NCBI GenBank assembly: GCA_004014935.1 | Contig: CP025325.1 | Location: 1,798,001 to 1,862,000 of the forward strand | From: Saccharomycopsis malanga | Lineage: Eukaryota; Ascomycota; Saccharomycetes; Ascoideales; Saccharomycopsidaceae | DNA: 64,000 bases | Reading direction: 5' to 3' | Shown: one piece after another, positions 8,367 to 20,000 of the stretch | How the letters are laid out: every line of letters begins with the position of its first letter | How positions within the stretch are numbered: the stretch's first letter is position 1 | Translations under genes and position numbers: made by a program | The notes under the pieces: generated by a model | What the model saw: the letters and a program-made list of their open reading frames with translations, nothing else | Told to the model about the DNA's origin: nothing | Database searches by the model: none

Positions 8367-11300
8367 CGAGCTAGTTATCTTTTGAGCATTTGCAATAGTC
8401 GAGTTGGCTGTATAAATAGTTAATAATCACGGTAATTTTAATGATTAGCATTGATATAGTCAGTTGTAGACTTTTTGTAAGTAATCAGCAGAAATTTCTT
8501 GATGCTTATTAATGTAATATCTTCATGTTAGCATCAAGTATTCAAAACTATGGAATTACACGTCATAACATAAATCTAGTTATAACAAATATATAATGTT
8601 TAAAATCCGGATCCAAATTACTATTAATTAATTTTTGTTTATATTTATTTGAAGCTTGATCAAAAATCAGTTCTGCTTTAGGAGTCTGAGGCACTTATTT
8701 GAGAGTGTGAAATGGCTCTCTGAAGGAATAAAATTTTGTTTGATATTTAATTTCCTCGTCCCTGATAGAAAAATAATTTTTAATGTACCTAAGATAATTC
8801 ATTTTAAGGCATTGCGAATTCAGCTTTTCTCCAATATGTACAACTCTTGGCCATCTTTATTATATTAGATTAGAGTTGTATAATCATATATCAAACTATA
8901 ATTATCTGATACATCTAATTTTTATATCATATTATAATGATATATAAACTATATTTATATAATGTTATGTTAATTTATAGTTATAACTCAGAAACTGTCA
9001 AGTGCACAGAAGATCGCGACTATTAGTGGCACTTTGGTATATTATAAGCTTTATTATGTCATGAGATTCGTGATTATATTGGAAAAAAATATGGTGTTTT
9101 ATAAAAATTGTGAGGGCATTTAGACTATATTGAGAAGAAATATAGTGTGTTTTATGAAAATGTGTAGAACATGTAATTATGTGATTAGTATGGAAGATAA
9201 GGATTATTGTTCAAGTAGATTGACAGCTTAGTTGTAGGTGTGATATTGACTTTTTATCAAAGTCTAAAAAAATAGCAATAATGCACGCTTGGCATTAGCT
9301 CAAATCTATTCATGGCACTGAACGATATTCGGACTCCCTCAAAAATGCGCTATCTCAACTGTTTTTTTTTTTTTGTTTTTTTTTTTTTTTTAATTTCAGT
9401 TTTATTGTAGTCTATTGTTTTTAGGAAACAAACTGTTGCGGTTACCTTAAATAACCCTCAATTACTTTATTTTCCAAAGATATGGATAAACATTAGACAT
9501 ACTTTTCAAATTTGACTTAAAACATCTCGTGTTGATCTGCTGTATAAGACATTTTGAAAGTTACTTTTTGAAATTTATAGGAATAAATAGTTTGTCAATC
9601 ATGTTTGGTTTTGAAATTATTGAGAAAGAACCATTTAACAAATACGTTTGATAGTGAATAAATATAATCTAATGGAATATTTTACCATTTGTCCATTGTC
9701 AAAATGTTTTATATGTCAAAAATCCAAGGAGCTAAAATTCTGTAAAATCACAGACATCAAATTGTATAAATCTTTTTAAAGTTAAATAAAAATACACAAT
9801 ACGAATTATGATAATTTTGTAGTTGGAGCCCAGTATATTGTGAAAATACTTTATTTAATCCCAAAACAACACTCTTGGAAAACAATGATTTCGCTAAAAT
9901 AGACTACGGTCCTATTAGTAACCAATATATTGGAAAATATCTATAATCTATAGATTCTTTGTAGATGAATTAGTACAGCTCTACCCCTACGTGTGTAGAT
10001 ATACATTACAAATATCTGAGAGTTATGTTGACCATGATTTAAAAGAGTACCGCCAGTACGGAAACTTTGAAGCACATTAGTTCCGTTAGCTGTTTCATGC
10101 ATGTCCGTTGCTGCAGAGCCCGCATTACAAAGCATAAAGATGCAGCAAAGAGGGGCAGACGTTATGTGAGTTTGCATAAAAGGGCCCCGCACCGTTAGAG
10201 TTCTACATTCTACACGTAAAATAAAGAATCTACATGGCCGTAAAACAAACATGCACAGCTATTGCAAACAGAGAATGGCAAAATTTGCGTAAATGGAAAA
10301 AATTTCACTTTTGTTTTTTTTTTCTAAAAAAAATGAAAAACGGTGAATCTCAACGGAAGATTTGCGATTAGTGAGAACCTTTGAATTGTAGAATCATCTT
10401 TCAAATATTGTAACAGATCCTGGTAAATAAAATATACAAAACCAGAATCACAAGTAATCAGGAAGATCAAGGCCAAGCCGGGGGTTTCGGAGTAATGCGT
10501 TGAATATGCGTATTTCGGAGATAGGTCCACCAATAGTAGTGCATGTAGAGATGCATCTCGAACGCCTTCCTCATATGTATCCTGCAGGATGAATTTGGAG
10601 GGTGTGATACCTCCGTGATTTGTCAGATTTTGAGCTGACCATGTTAATCTTTACAACAAATAAGACATTTTTTATCAATTGAAAGCTTGGAAATCTCCGT
10701 AAAGGAACCTTAAGTGTGCGAATAATAGAGAAATGAAGATTTAATTCTAAACTCCGAACAAGGAAAAGCCTACTATAGGTCATCGTTCGGGCCTGAGCAT
10801 TATTTGATTTTAGCCCCGAGAGTTTATCTCGGCATACAGGAACTAGCACGGATCGTAAAAGATTTTTATCAAGATTCACCATCAAACTGGCTCTTCGTAC
10901 AAGGTTTATATTTTTTTACTTTTATTTTTTTATTCTTTTGCTACAACTGGATGATCAATGCCCAGACATTGTAATTAGGCATGTTTTATAGTTTTGATTC
11001 AAAAGGACCCGAGCCTTGGAATTTCTCTTAATGCCGAGAGCCAACATTAGCAAGTGATACCACAAGAGTTACTAGCTATAATTAATACCGACAGGTGGGG
11101 GCCTAAGAGGGGCACTGGGTAAGTAAGCTTAAGTCCGAATCGGTTGTCTCGAAGCTACTACACTATAACATGGCATATTGTTTCAGCCGTACGGTGTGCC
11201 CAGGTCAACGTAATCTGCAATGTACTGCAATGTGCTGCGACGCAATGTACAGTCGGACTCCCCCAACAGCTCTTTATACCCCGCCAGCATGCACGTTGGA

Positions 11301-11504
11301 CCTAGCCGGGTGTAAGTTATGCCCCACTTCCTGCAGGCTTTCGCTATATAATGGTTATACCAAAAGATTACGTAGTTAATTTTGCTTTGTAATTAAGATA
11401 GCCACCAATAAGTATAAATAACAATCTTTTTTCCCATTATTTTTTTGTAGAAATCCACAGTTTTTCTTCACCCTCTAACTATAGTATATTTATAATATTA
11501 CACA
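8367..11504. other. 3.1-kb gene desert between UBC4 and ALD5
   Basis: Very AT-rich from about 8400 to 10000, including a T-rich run at 9361-9391. The half nearest ALD5 is less AT-rich. No gene was recognised. Two adjacent minus-strand frames (10571-10882, 103 aa from ATG, and 10324-10533) have no recognisable domain and unusual codons, and I do not call them. A CATGCATG motif with nearby GCTGCAG occurs at 10096-10120. The last 350 bp are probably the ALD5 promoter, with C-rich blocks (ctccccc, ccccgcc) and a TATATAA near 11345. Confidence 0.5.
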
Positions 11505-13073
11505 ATGTTTGCTGTATCCAAGTTAGTGAAAAATCAGGCTTTTGCTAGAACTGCGTTAAAATCCTCAACCAGATTTTACTCCAACTTGCCACTTTCGGTG
11601 CCAATCACGTTGCCAAACGGTATTACTTACGACCAACCAACAGGTTTGTTCATCAATAACGAGTTTGTTCCATCTAGACAAGGCAAAGTTTTCAGTGTGA
11701 TCAACCCATCTACTGAAGAAGAAATCACTGATGTCTATGAAGCCAGAGAAGACGATGTGGATGCTGCTGTTGATGCTGCTTACAAGGCTTTCAATTCTGA
11801 CTGGAAAACTGCTGATCCAATTGAAAGAGGTCAAGTTTTGTACAAATTGGCTGATTTGATTGACCAACATGCCGAAGTATTGGCTGGTATTGAGTCTTTG
11901 GACAATGGTAAGACATTAGCCAATGCTAGAGGAGATGTTGGCTTGGTTGCCAAATATATTAGATCTTCTGCTGGGTTTGCCGACAAGATTTATGGTAGAA
12001 TCATTGAAACTGGTTCTTCTCACTTTTCATATTCCAGAAGAGAGCCATTGGGTGTTTGCGGTCAAATCATTCCATGGAACTTTCCATTGTTGATGTGGTC
12101 TTGGAAGATTGGTCCAGCTTTGGCTACTGGTAACACAGTTGTGTTGAAACCAGCCGAAGCCACTCCATTGTCTGCTTTGTATGTTTCTCAATTGGTCAAG
12201 GAAGCAGGCATTCCAGCTGGTGTTGTCAACATTGTTCCTGGCTTTGGTAAGATTGTTGGTGAAAAAATCTCTAGACATCCTAAGATCAAAAAGATTGCTT
12301 TCACTGGTTCCACTGCCACCGGAAGACACATTATGAAAGCTGCTGCCGAATCCAACTTGAAGAAAGTCACTTTGGAATTGGGTGGTAAATCTCCAAACAT
12401 TGTTTTTGACGACGCTGATGTCAAGACCACTGTTCAAAACTTGATCACCGGTATTTTCTTCAATTCTGGTGAGGTTTGTTGTGCTGGTTCCAGAATCTAC
12501 ATTCAAGAAGGTATTTACGATACCATCTTGGAAGAGTTCAAGAATGCTGTTGAGGCCCTCAAGGTTGGTAACCCATTTGACTCGAGTAACTTCCAAGGTG
12601 CTCAAACCTCCCAAATGCAACTTGACAAGATTTTGGAGTATGTCAAAATTGGTAAGGATGAAGGTGCTACTCTTGTCACTGGTGGTTCTAGAGCTTCTGA
12701 CAAGGGTTACTTTGTCAAGCCAACCATTTTCGCTGACGTGAAGGAAAATATGAGAATTGTCAAGGATGAAATCTTTGGTCCTATTGTTACTGTATCCAAG
12801 TTTAAAACCGTTGATGAGGTTGTTCAAATGGCTAACGACTCGGAATACGGATTGGCTGGTGGTGTCCACACCACTGACATCAACAAGGCCATTGATGTTG
12901 CCCACAGAATCAACTCTGGTACCATTTGGATCAACACTTATAACGACTTCCATCAAAGTGTTCCATTTGGTGGTTTCGGTCAATCTGGTATTGGCAGAGA
13001 AATGGGTATCGATGCTTTGGATAACTACACTCAAGTCAAGTCTGTCAGAGCTAAGATTACCAAGAAGAACTAA
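11505..13073 (+). CDS. ALD5: mitochondrial NAD(P)+ aldehyde dehydrogenase (Ald5-like)
   Basis: Oxidises acetaldehyde to acetate in the mitochondrial matrix. The 522-aa protein begins with a basic, serine-rich presequence ([20 protein letters not shown] to about residue 26), which places it in mitochondria. Key residues are N192 in the PWNFP motif, K215 in VVLKPAE, the general base E291 in LELGGKSP, and the nucleophile C325 in GEVCCAGSR. The dinucleotide-binding FTGST is at 266-270. Length and C-terminus ([12 protein letters not shown]) match fungal mitochondrial ALDHs. Codon use is strongly biased and no CTG is used, suggesting high expression. A 335-codon antisense open frame is a by-product of that bias. 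The choice of ALD5 over ALD4 is by general resemblance. Confidence 0.92.
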   Translation: MFAVSKLVKNQAFARTALKSSTRFYSNLPLSVPITLPNGITYDQPTGLFINNEFVPSRQGKVFSVINPSTEEEITDVYEAREDDVDAAVDAAYKAFNSDWKTADPIERGQVLYKLADLIDQHAEVLAGIESLDNGKTLANARGDVGLVAKYIRSSAGFADKIYGRIIETGSSHFSYSRREPLGVCGQIIPWNFPLLMWSWKIGPALATGNTVVLKPAEATPLSALYVSQLVKEAGIPAGVVNIVPGFGKIVGEKISRHPKIKKIAFTGSTATGRHIMKAAAESNLKKVTLELGGKSPNIVFDDADVKTTVQNLITGIFFNSGEVCCAGSRIYIQEGIYDTILEEFKNAVEALKVGNPFDSSNFQGAQTSQMQLDKILEYVKIGKDEGATLVTGGSRASDKGYFVKPTIFADVKENMRIVKDEIFGPIVTVSKFKTVDEVVQMANDSEYGLAGGVHTTDINKAIDVAHRINSGTIWINTYNDFHQSVPFGGFGQSGIGREMGIDALDNYTQVKSVRAKITKKN

Positions 13074-13378
13074 ATCTAACCGTTTGTTTCATCAGGAATC
13101 GCCTGATACTGTTGTTGCATGATTTTTCTTTTCTGTTTTTCTTCTTATGTCCAATTTTTTTATTGCCATTTTGGCTCATGAACTTTTTGCTTGTGCTCTA
13201 TAAATATTCCTGTTTTGTTATCTTATGCTTACGTTTCTTGATTTGTATTTATCAAATTATACATATTCTTGTCATAAGAAATCATCCTGCGGCTTGCCGC
13301 TCAATATATCCTAATTATGCTTTGGTTTGGTTGTAGCTATTTGGTGAATAATATTCAAAAACAAGTTGTATTAAATAA
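13074..13378. other. intergenic, ALD5 3' flank
   Basis: T-rich 3' flank of ALD5 leading into a SINE cluster. No gene or RNA was recognised. Confidence 0.5.
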
Positions 13379-13766
13379 CCTGTTGGCTCAGTGGCTAGTG
13401 CTCTCAGAGAAGATAAAAAGCCCTGGCAGGATAGTTTAATGGATAATACTCTCAGAGAAGAAAAAAACATTTGGCAGGATAATTTAGCAGATGGCACTCG
13501 TAGAAAAATAAAAAGATCTAAGAGGCGATTCCCAAAAAACACTTTTTATGATGCTGAACATGATTTTACAGGCAAGTGCAACTGTCTGAAACACGACTTG
13601 GACCAATAAATGCTTACTTTCTAATACATTCAATAAGAATATTATGATGACCGGACATGATTGGGTTTTCTCACTGGATTCTACCAAGTACCTCTAGACA
13701 AAGCTAGTATATACGAAACCTATATGTACCCGGCTTGAAATATATGATAATAATAATAATAATAAT
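13379..13766 (+). mobile_element. tRNA-derived SINE copy 4 (long head)
   Basis: Has A box TGGCTCAGTGG at about 13384, three ctctc-agaagaaaaaa units interleaved with TGGCAGGATAATTTAGCAG, and an eroded B box (GGCGATTCCC). The body follows, with T5 at 13543-13547 and CAAGTGCAACTGTCTGAAAC. The 3' end GGCTTGAAATATATGATAAT runs into an (ATA)n tail at 13746-13766. It is the closest relative of copy 2 in the window. Its tail directly abuts an oppositely oriented copy. Confidence 0.85.
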
Positions 13767-13935
13767 ATCATATATTTCAAGCCCGGTACATATCAGTTTC
13801 GTATATACGCGCTATGTCTAAGGGGACTTGGTAAAGCCCAATAATATCCTCTTAATCACAATCTCCTCACCCGTGTTCCTGTTAGGTCTTTTTTATCTTC
13901 TCCGAGAGCACTGACCACTGAGCCAAACGGCCCAG
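13767..13935 (-). mobile_element. tRNA-derived SINE copy 5 (short head), tail to tail with copy 4
   Basis: Minus-strand copy with A box TGGCTCAGTGG, one ctctcggagaagat unit, the sequence CTAACAGGAACACGGG leading to the B-box position, and the 3' segment CTTGGTAAAGCCC read in reverse. It is internally shortened: the middle of the body is missing. Its last bases mirror those of copy 4, so together they form a long inverted repeat around the ATA tail. Confidence 0.8.
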
Positions 13936-13936
13936 T

Positions 13937-13972
13937 GGTGGCTCGAAATATAAGATATTAATATTATTATTA
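13937..13972 (+). mobile_element. SINE 3'-end fragment
   Basis: Only the 3' terminus (ggctcgaaatataagatatt) and an ATT tail remain, in plus orientation, immediately beyond the head of copy 5. It belongs to the ctcgaaatat tail variety also seen at 7058, 59447 and in copy 1. Confidence 0.6.
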
Positions 13973-15218
13973 GTAAAATTCGTTTTGACAAACTTTTGCG
14001 AAACCACACATTCACCAGTGCCTTCTGCTTAACTTTGGAGGAAATACATCAAATCTCATGTGGGTTTGAAGCATATTGTCGTTTAAAGGGGGCGTGTAAT
14101 TGCTCTTCTTGTTGTATTTTACCTTGTTGAGAATTGTTCAAATTCTAATCACTACTTACAACTCTATTTTATCCTCTGTTTTAGACTATTTCTATTGTTT
14201 TTTGTGTAAACAGCTTTCGTTTTCTCATTCCATTTATACAAAACCATCCTTAGTATTACATAATAATACTAATAGCATTACTTTCACAATGTCCATGTGC
14301 TTAAATTCTCATTACTGGACAATTAGTGGGACAAATAATCCTTGTTCCTGTCCCTTTGGTCGTTATTTTACAATGCTGAAACAACCAAGATGGAAAGTTG
14401 TCTTTGATTAAATGTTGGGCTGATGATCTGATTGATATGCAAGAGAATTATGATGGAAGAGGGCACATGGTAGATATTTTCAAGAAAGATTCACTTAGTA
14501 TCTATTGCAGGTATATACGGAAATCAATTTGGCAGTCCTGAAATTGAGCGATAAATTTTTAGATTATATTGATGTTTGTAAATGCATGCCGTGCAAACGA
14601 TCATTCATATTAATAGATCCACACACAAAATATCATCAAACCAATTTGAACAAAGGTCTTGTTTTTGCAAGTTTGACACATTAATAAAGAAAGATCTTTT
14701 TAAATTACTCTTCTCCACTGATTATCATTATACAATTTTCAGCTGAATGGCTCATGTTGGGGCGGCCACTCGCAGCCTGCAAAAGCATGCATGCTGCGGG
14801 TGTTGACATGTATCGCGTTAGAAATGCTGAAATAATAAATCAAGTTACCAGAAACGTTCAGATGCAGGAGCAACTGACCTGCGGGGAGAGACAATCGATG
14901 CATACAAATCAACCAGGAATGTTTAACGTGCAATCCGCAGAATATCACAATGAAAAACAAAAAAATGAAACGTTTCAACATCTGCATTTACAAGTGTGGC
15001 TTGTGAGGAATTTAGACATTTACCATGGGAGACACAATGTTAAAAATTACTATCAAATCTTAAAACAAACCGTCTAATATTAACAATTACTAATGAGCAC
15101 TAACAAACAGAAATAATAATGTCATTGAAAATTTGAATAAAATACACTTAGAACAAAAACACCTATAAGAAAACAAAATTATTCTAATTTGTACAATACG
15201 TTAATAAACGATGGTTGA
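13973..15218. other. convergent intergenic region with possible coding relic and motif module
   Basis: Lies between the 3' ends of ALD5 and HMO1, so no promoter is expected. It nevertheless holds a GCAGCCTGCA at 14772-14781 followed by GCATGCATGC at 14785-14794, the same pair seen before FAP7. It also holds protein-like stretches near 14280-14540 (see that entry). No intact gene was recognised. Frames at 14100-14411 and 14754-15077 lack recognisable domains. Confidence 0.45.
14280..14540 (+). pseudogene. possible decayed coding relic, family unknown
   Basis: Two overlapping stretches on the plus strand read like protein in different frames, for example NPCSCPFGRYFTMLKQPRW and SLIKCWADDLIDMQENYDG. 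No start or complete domain is visible, and the stretches do not form one frame. It may be a broken gene or element fragment, or chance. I could not assign a family. Confidence 0.25.
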
Positions 15219-16416
15219 TTATAACTCTTGAGAAGCGATTGAAGCCTTCTTCTTTTTTTCCTTCTTTGGCTTCTTCTCCTTCTTCTCCTTCTTTTCTTTC
15301 TTCTCCTTTTTTTCTTTAGTAGCATCCTTATTAATGTCCTTGTCCTTGTTCTTTTGTTTGAGTTCCTCCTCTTCCTTCAAGGTGTAAGGTCCAATATCAC
15401 TCTCAACAATGTATGTATGAGTCAAGTTGGACATGTTGATATCTTTACCTTCTTCTTTGGCAGTAGTGTACTTTTCCTTTGCTTGCTGGTATTTTTCCAT
15501 TTCCAGTTCGTATCCTTTTCTCCATTTGGCCCGTTCTTCGTCAGGCAATTCGTTCCATCTACGAGAGATCTCGTTGGTGATTTCACCAGTAGCCAATTGT
15601 GGCAAGCCAAGTTTTGCACGCTTTTCTTTGATGATTTGTCTGCAATAATTGTTAAAAGCCAAAAACATAGTCCAAGGCTTTTTAGGAGCGTTTGGATCAG
15701 GTTGGATTTTACGCTTTTTGAATGGTTGTTCAGTGGCGGCCACAGCAGCAGCAATTAAAGCAGCATTTTCAGGAGCTTCTGGGTCACCACCAGCAGCAAC
15801 AATTGCAGCAGTAGCCTTGGCTGCTTCGGCAGCCTCAGCAGCTTTGAAAGCTTTAGACTTTCTGCCAGCTTTTCTGGCAAGCGGAGCGTCAGTAGCGGCT
15901 TCTGGTGTTGAAGGAGAACTAGTCTTTTCATCATTTACAAGCTCTTTGGAGTTGGTAGCTTTCTTGCTAGGAGTCTTTGGCTTGACAGCAGTGACAGGAA
16001 CATTCAAACCAGCAGCACCGTTGACAACTTTAGAAACATTGTTTGTCAACACGTCAAAAGCAGCTTTAAGATCGGTTTCGTCGGCGCTGGTTTCCAGCCC
16101 AGAATCAGCCCTGGTGGCCTGGTTGAAAAAAGTCACCGTAGCCCCAGCAGCATCACTGGCAGCTTTAGAAAGCTCGAAAAGAGCAGCAACAAGCTAGACG
16201 GTTAGTAACTGTTGGCTTGTTATACTTGGTATACTGTAAAATACCACTTTGTATAATTAGATTTGATAATATTTCACTGCAATTTAGAATCCCTCCGCTA
16301 ACCTATACCACTCATCACTATAAAACAGCAAACAATGCGAGAAACAAATTGCAACAAACGGTTAATATTGACAAACATACGGAATCCTTTGTAGACTTGA
16401 GATCGGACGACGACAT
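15219..16416 (-). CDS. HMO1: Hmo1-like HMG-box protein, one intron
   Basis: Abundant HMGB chromatin protein of rDNA and ribosomal-protein promoters. Exons on the minus strand are 16416-16381 (12 codons, MSSSDLKSTKDS) and 16193-15219, giving 336 aa. The 187-bp intron has donor GTATGT and branch TACTAAC, only four bases before the TAG acceptor. The spliced junction KDS/LVAALFELSKAAS matches Hmo1, which supports the tiny first exon. A central HMG box (PDPNAPKKPWTMFLAFNNYC to RKGYELEMEKYQ) follows an alanine-rich linker. The tail is a lysine-rich (KEKKEKK)n stretch typical of Hmo1. It is longer than the S. cerevisiae protein, mainly because of the Ala-rich and Lys-rich segments. Confidence 0.93.
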
Positions 16417-17017
16417 GGCCACAGAATTAGTTTTAATGTCTTGAATAAGGCGTGTATAGTAATAAGCCCTGATACAACGCGAAATGAAAGAAAACCCCTG
16501 GGGGGCCCTCAGGAGGTTTTTTTTTCTCAACCACGATATTTTCACGCCAGCGGGGGGCCGCGAACAAAAACCTAGCGAGGGCTGCTGAAATTCCGCCTCA
16601 ACACAGCCAAACGGGCCCGTCTAGGGGAAAATAGGCCCATAATCACTACTATGAGCCGGGCAACCCCACTAGCCACACCAGACCAGAGCAGACCAGAGCA
16701 GACCAGAGCACGTGCACACCCACCCACATGCAGGCCTGCAGCATGCGTAGGCAATGTGTCATTATTTAAGCTGTGCGTCGCAGGATACATGCATGCATTG
16801 TATATTATATTATTAGCATGCCAAAAAGAGGGGGGAGGGGTGGTGCCCAGTGTGCCAAATGCAACGCACACATGTGTTGTGCAGCATCGAAATAAGCCCC
16901 AACACTACGACAGAACTATATAAACAGTAGCAAATCCGCCATTGCTCTGTTTCAAGTGCTTAGTTTTTCTTCTTTTTGACCATATATACTAAGAAACTCA
17001 CAATTTATACAATCACA
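16417..17017. promoter_or_regulatory. divergent HMO1/AMS1 promoter region
   Basis: About 600 bp shared by two divergent genes and clearly GC-richer than most intergenic DNA here. It holds three exact tandem copies of gaccagagca (16681-16710) running into a CACGTG at 16709-16714. There are also CATGCAGGCCTGCAGCATGC-like palindromic sequence (16727-16746) and GCATGCAT (16791-16798). A likely AMS1 TATA (actatataaa) sits near 16915. Which factors bind is not known from sequence. Confidence 0.55.
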
Positions 17018-20000
17018 ATGGCTGTGAATGACAAGCAAGCAGCCACAAGTGGCTACGCCACACTCAACAACGCCCCGGTGTTCAAGCACGTCGACAGCAT
17101 TTACACTGACCGGCTTGGGCAGTTCATTGATGCCAATGGAGGCTACAAGGACTTCAATTTGCCCAAGTTTTACGAGAAGGGTCGCATTGACAACCAGAAA
17201 GGTGCAGATGCAAGCAAGGGCTACATAAACTTGCAGACGTACTCTGTGCCTGGATTGGGCAAACCTTTGTTCAGAGACCTCATTCCGCTGCTCAGCGATG
17301 ACGACTGGAAAGACACCAGTAAGGGCGCCAGCTTTGGGCCATCATGGACCACGCATTGGTTCAAGGCAGCAGCGCGTGTGCCTGCAGACTGGTTGAATGC
17401 AGAGCAGGTGTTGCTAGACTGGGACTCCAACAACGAGGCGCTCATTTATACGGAGGACGGTGAGCCCTTGCAGTCATTTAGCGGCGGCGGCGAGCGCACG
17501 GAATTTATCTTGCCCAAGCTGTGGTACGAAGACGGCAAAGAGTTCCGGTTTTACATTGAGGCTGTCTGCAACGGCATGTTTGGCAATGGCCCTGGCACCG
17601 TGGACCCGCCGGACCCAAACCGGTACTTTGGGCTCAGCAAGGCAGACTTGTTTGTTCCCAACTTGGCTGCGCGTGCCTTGCATATTGACTTTTGGGAGAT
17701 TGCAGATTCTGCAAGAGAAATGCCTGGTGATTCATGGCAAAAACATAAGGCGCGCGCGGTTGCGAATGAAATCATGAATGCGTTTGACCCTGAGGACGAG
17801 TCGTCAATTGAAAAGGCGCAGCAGATTGCATACACATATGTAGGTGCAAGCGCACACTCGCATAAAGTGTTTGAAGAAGGCGACTTGAGCAAAATTGATG
17901 TCTACGGCATTAGCAATACGCACATTGACACTGCATGGCTTTGGAACTTTAGCTGCACTCGTGGCAAAGTGATTCGCTCGTGGAACACCCAGATTGATTT
18001 GCTTAACCGATACCCGGAGACGCGCTTTGTTGCATCGCAAGCACAGCAATTCCATTGGATCAAGCACGATTCGCCTCAAAGCTTCTCTAAAATCAAGCAG
18101 AAGGTTGCAGAAGGCCGCTTTATTCCAATCGGCGGCTCCTGGGTCGAAAATGACACCAATATGCCTTCCGGCGAGTCGCTAGGTCGCCAGTTTTTGAAAG
18201 GCCAGACTTTGTTCCGCCACAACTTTGGCTTACAGTCTGACACGTTTTGGCTCCCAGACACGTTTGGCTACTCCTCGCAGATTCCACAGCTCTGCCGTTT
18301 GTCCCGCATGGACCGCTTTTTGACTCAAAAGTTGTCGTGGAACAACATTAACCTGTTTCCGCTTACAACGTTCAATTGGGTAGCGCTCGACGGTTCGCAG
18401 GTGCTTACGCATATGCCTCCTGCAAACACGTACACTGCAGACGCAAACTGGGGCGACGTGCGTCGTTCGGTGACGCAGCACAAGAATTTGGCGTACGACC
18501 AAAAGGGGCTTTTGCTTTATGGTAAGGGCGATGGTGGCGGTGGCTCAACACCAGAGCAGATTGAGAAGTTGCGTCGCTGCAGGGGTATTTCCAATACTGT
18601 TGGCGAGTTACCTACTGTGCACCAGGGCTATACTGTCAAGCAATTTTTCGACAGTGTGTTGAAGAACACGGCCAACGGCGCCAAATTGCCATCATGGAAT
18701 GGGGAGTTGTACTTTGAGTTCCACCGGGGCACATATACGACGCAGGCCAAGATGAAGAAGCTTGTGCGTTGGGCAGAGTTCAACTTGCGTGACTTGGAGT
18801 ACGCTGCTACGGTTGCGTCGTTATTCAAAAAGTCGTATGAGTATCCAAAGCGCGACTTGGCGCGGTTTTGGGAGAATGTGCTTTTATGCCAGTTTCATGA
18901 TGTGCTTCCGGGCTCATGCATTGAAATGGTGTATAAGGACGCACGTCCCATGTTGTCGCACGTTGTGCATGACTCGTATGCATTGACCCACAACGCACTC
19001 CGTGTGTTGGGCGTCGAAAGCCTTGTGCATGATGCAGTGCGTCGCCGATACTCTCATGAGAGTTACGTCACACTCGCAGATTTGGCGGAAGGCGACTTTT
19101 GTATTGTGAACAGCTCAGGATTGCCCCGTTCAGAGGTGGTACGTATCCCTAGAATCACAACTTTGGTGGGCTGCGAGACCCACGAACGGAACAAGGTTTA
19201 TGAAAAGGTTGCCAAGTTTGTGCAAAAGGGGAGAAAGTGCGACTATGTGTACGTGTCCTCAGAAAAGACGGGCAACGACCATCTTTTGGCTCCCGTGACA
19301 ACCCACATCAAGCATCCTGCAGCTCTCAGCGAGTCAGACAGCCATTTTGTCTTGGAGAACGGCGTGTTGCGTGTTGCCATCGACAAGAAAAGCGGTGTCA
19401 TCAGCTCGATTGTAGACTTGAGGCTCAACAAGGAGGTTTTGGATACCAAAACAGGCGCCAACAAGACGGGTGCTAACCAGTTTGTTCTTTTGGAAGACAC
19501 GCCGTTGGGCTGGCCTGCGTGGGACACGGAATTGTTTTCTTTGGAGAAGATTAAACCGTTGGAGGCCAAGTCTGTTTCCAAGTATGAAAACGGTGCTTTG
19601 AAATGTTCAGTCAAGGTGGTCGTTGACATTCCGGCCAACAGTAACACCTCGGAAGCATCCCGGATAGTTTCTGTCATCTCTCTTGCAGGTGTCAACTCGT
19701 CAGATGACTTGAGCTATGTGGAGGTGGAAAATAAGGTTGATTGGCACGAAAAGAACCGGTTCCTCAAAGTAGAGTTCCCCGTAGATATACATAGTGAGTA
19801 CACGAGCTACGAGACCCAGTTTGGCGTCACCAAGCGGCCAACCCACTACAATACGTCGTGGGATGTGGCCAAGTTTGAGGTGTGCCACCATAAGTTTGCA
19901 GACTATTCTGAGTACAACTATGGTGTGACAATCTTGAATGACGCCAAATACGGCTTCTCCACACACGGAAACTTGATGCGCTTGTCGTTGTTGCGAGCTC

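Noticed and set aside
10571-10885. 103-aa minus-strand frame in the UBC4-ALD5 desert
   Set aside because: It has an ATG but no recognisable domain, mixed rare codons, and neighbours that are also random-looking frames.
12027-13034. 335-codon open frame antisense to ALD5
   Set aside because: It is a mirror effect of the strong codon bias of ALD5; no domain. The same applies to 23268-24080 opposite ERG6 and 15649-16197 opposite HMO1.
14400-14460. WADDLIDM read as a reverse-transcriptase YxDD motif
   Set aside because: A single short similarity without flanking RT motifs is not enough to call an element.
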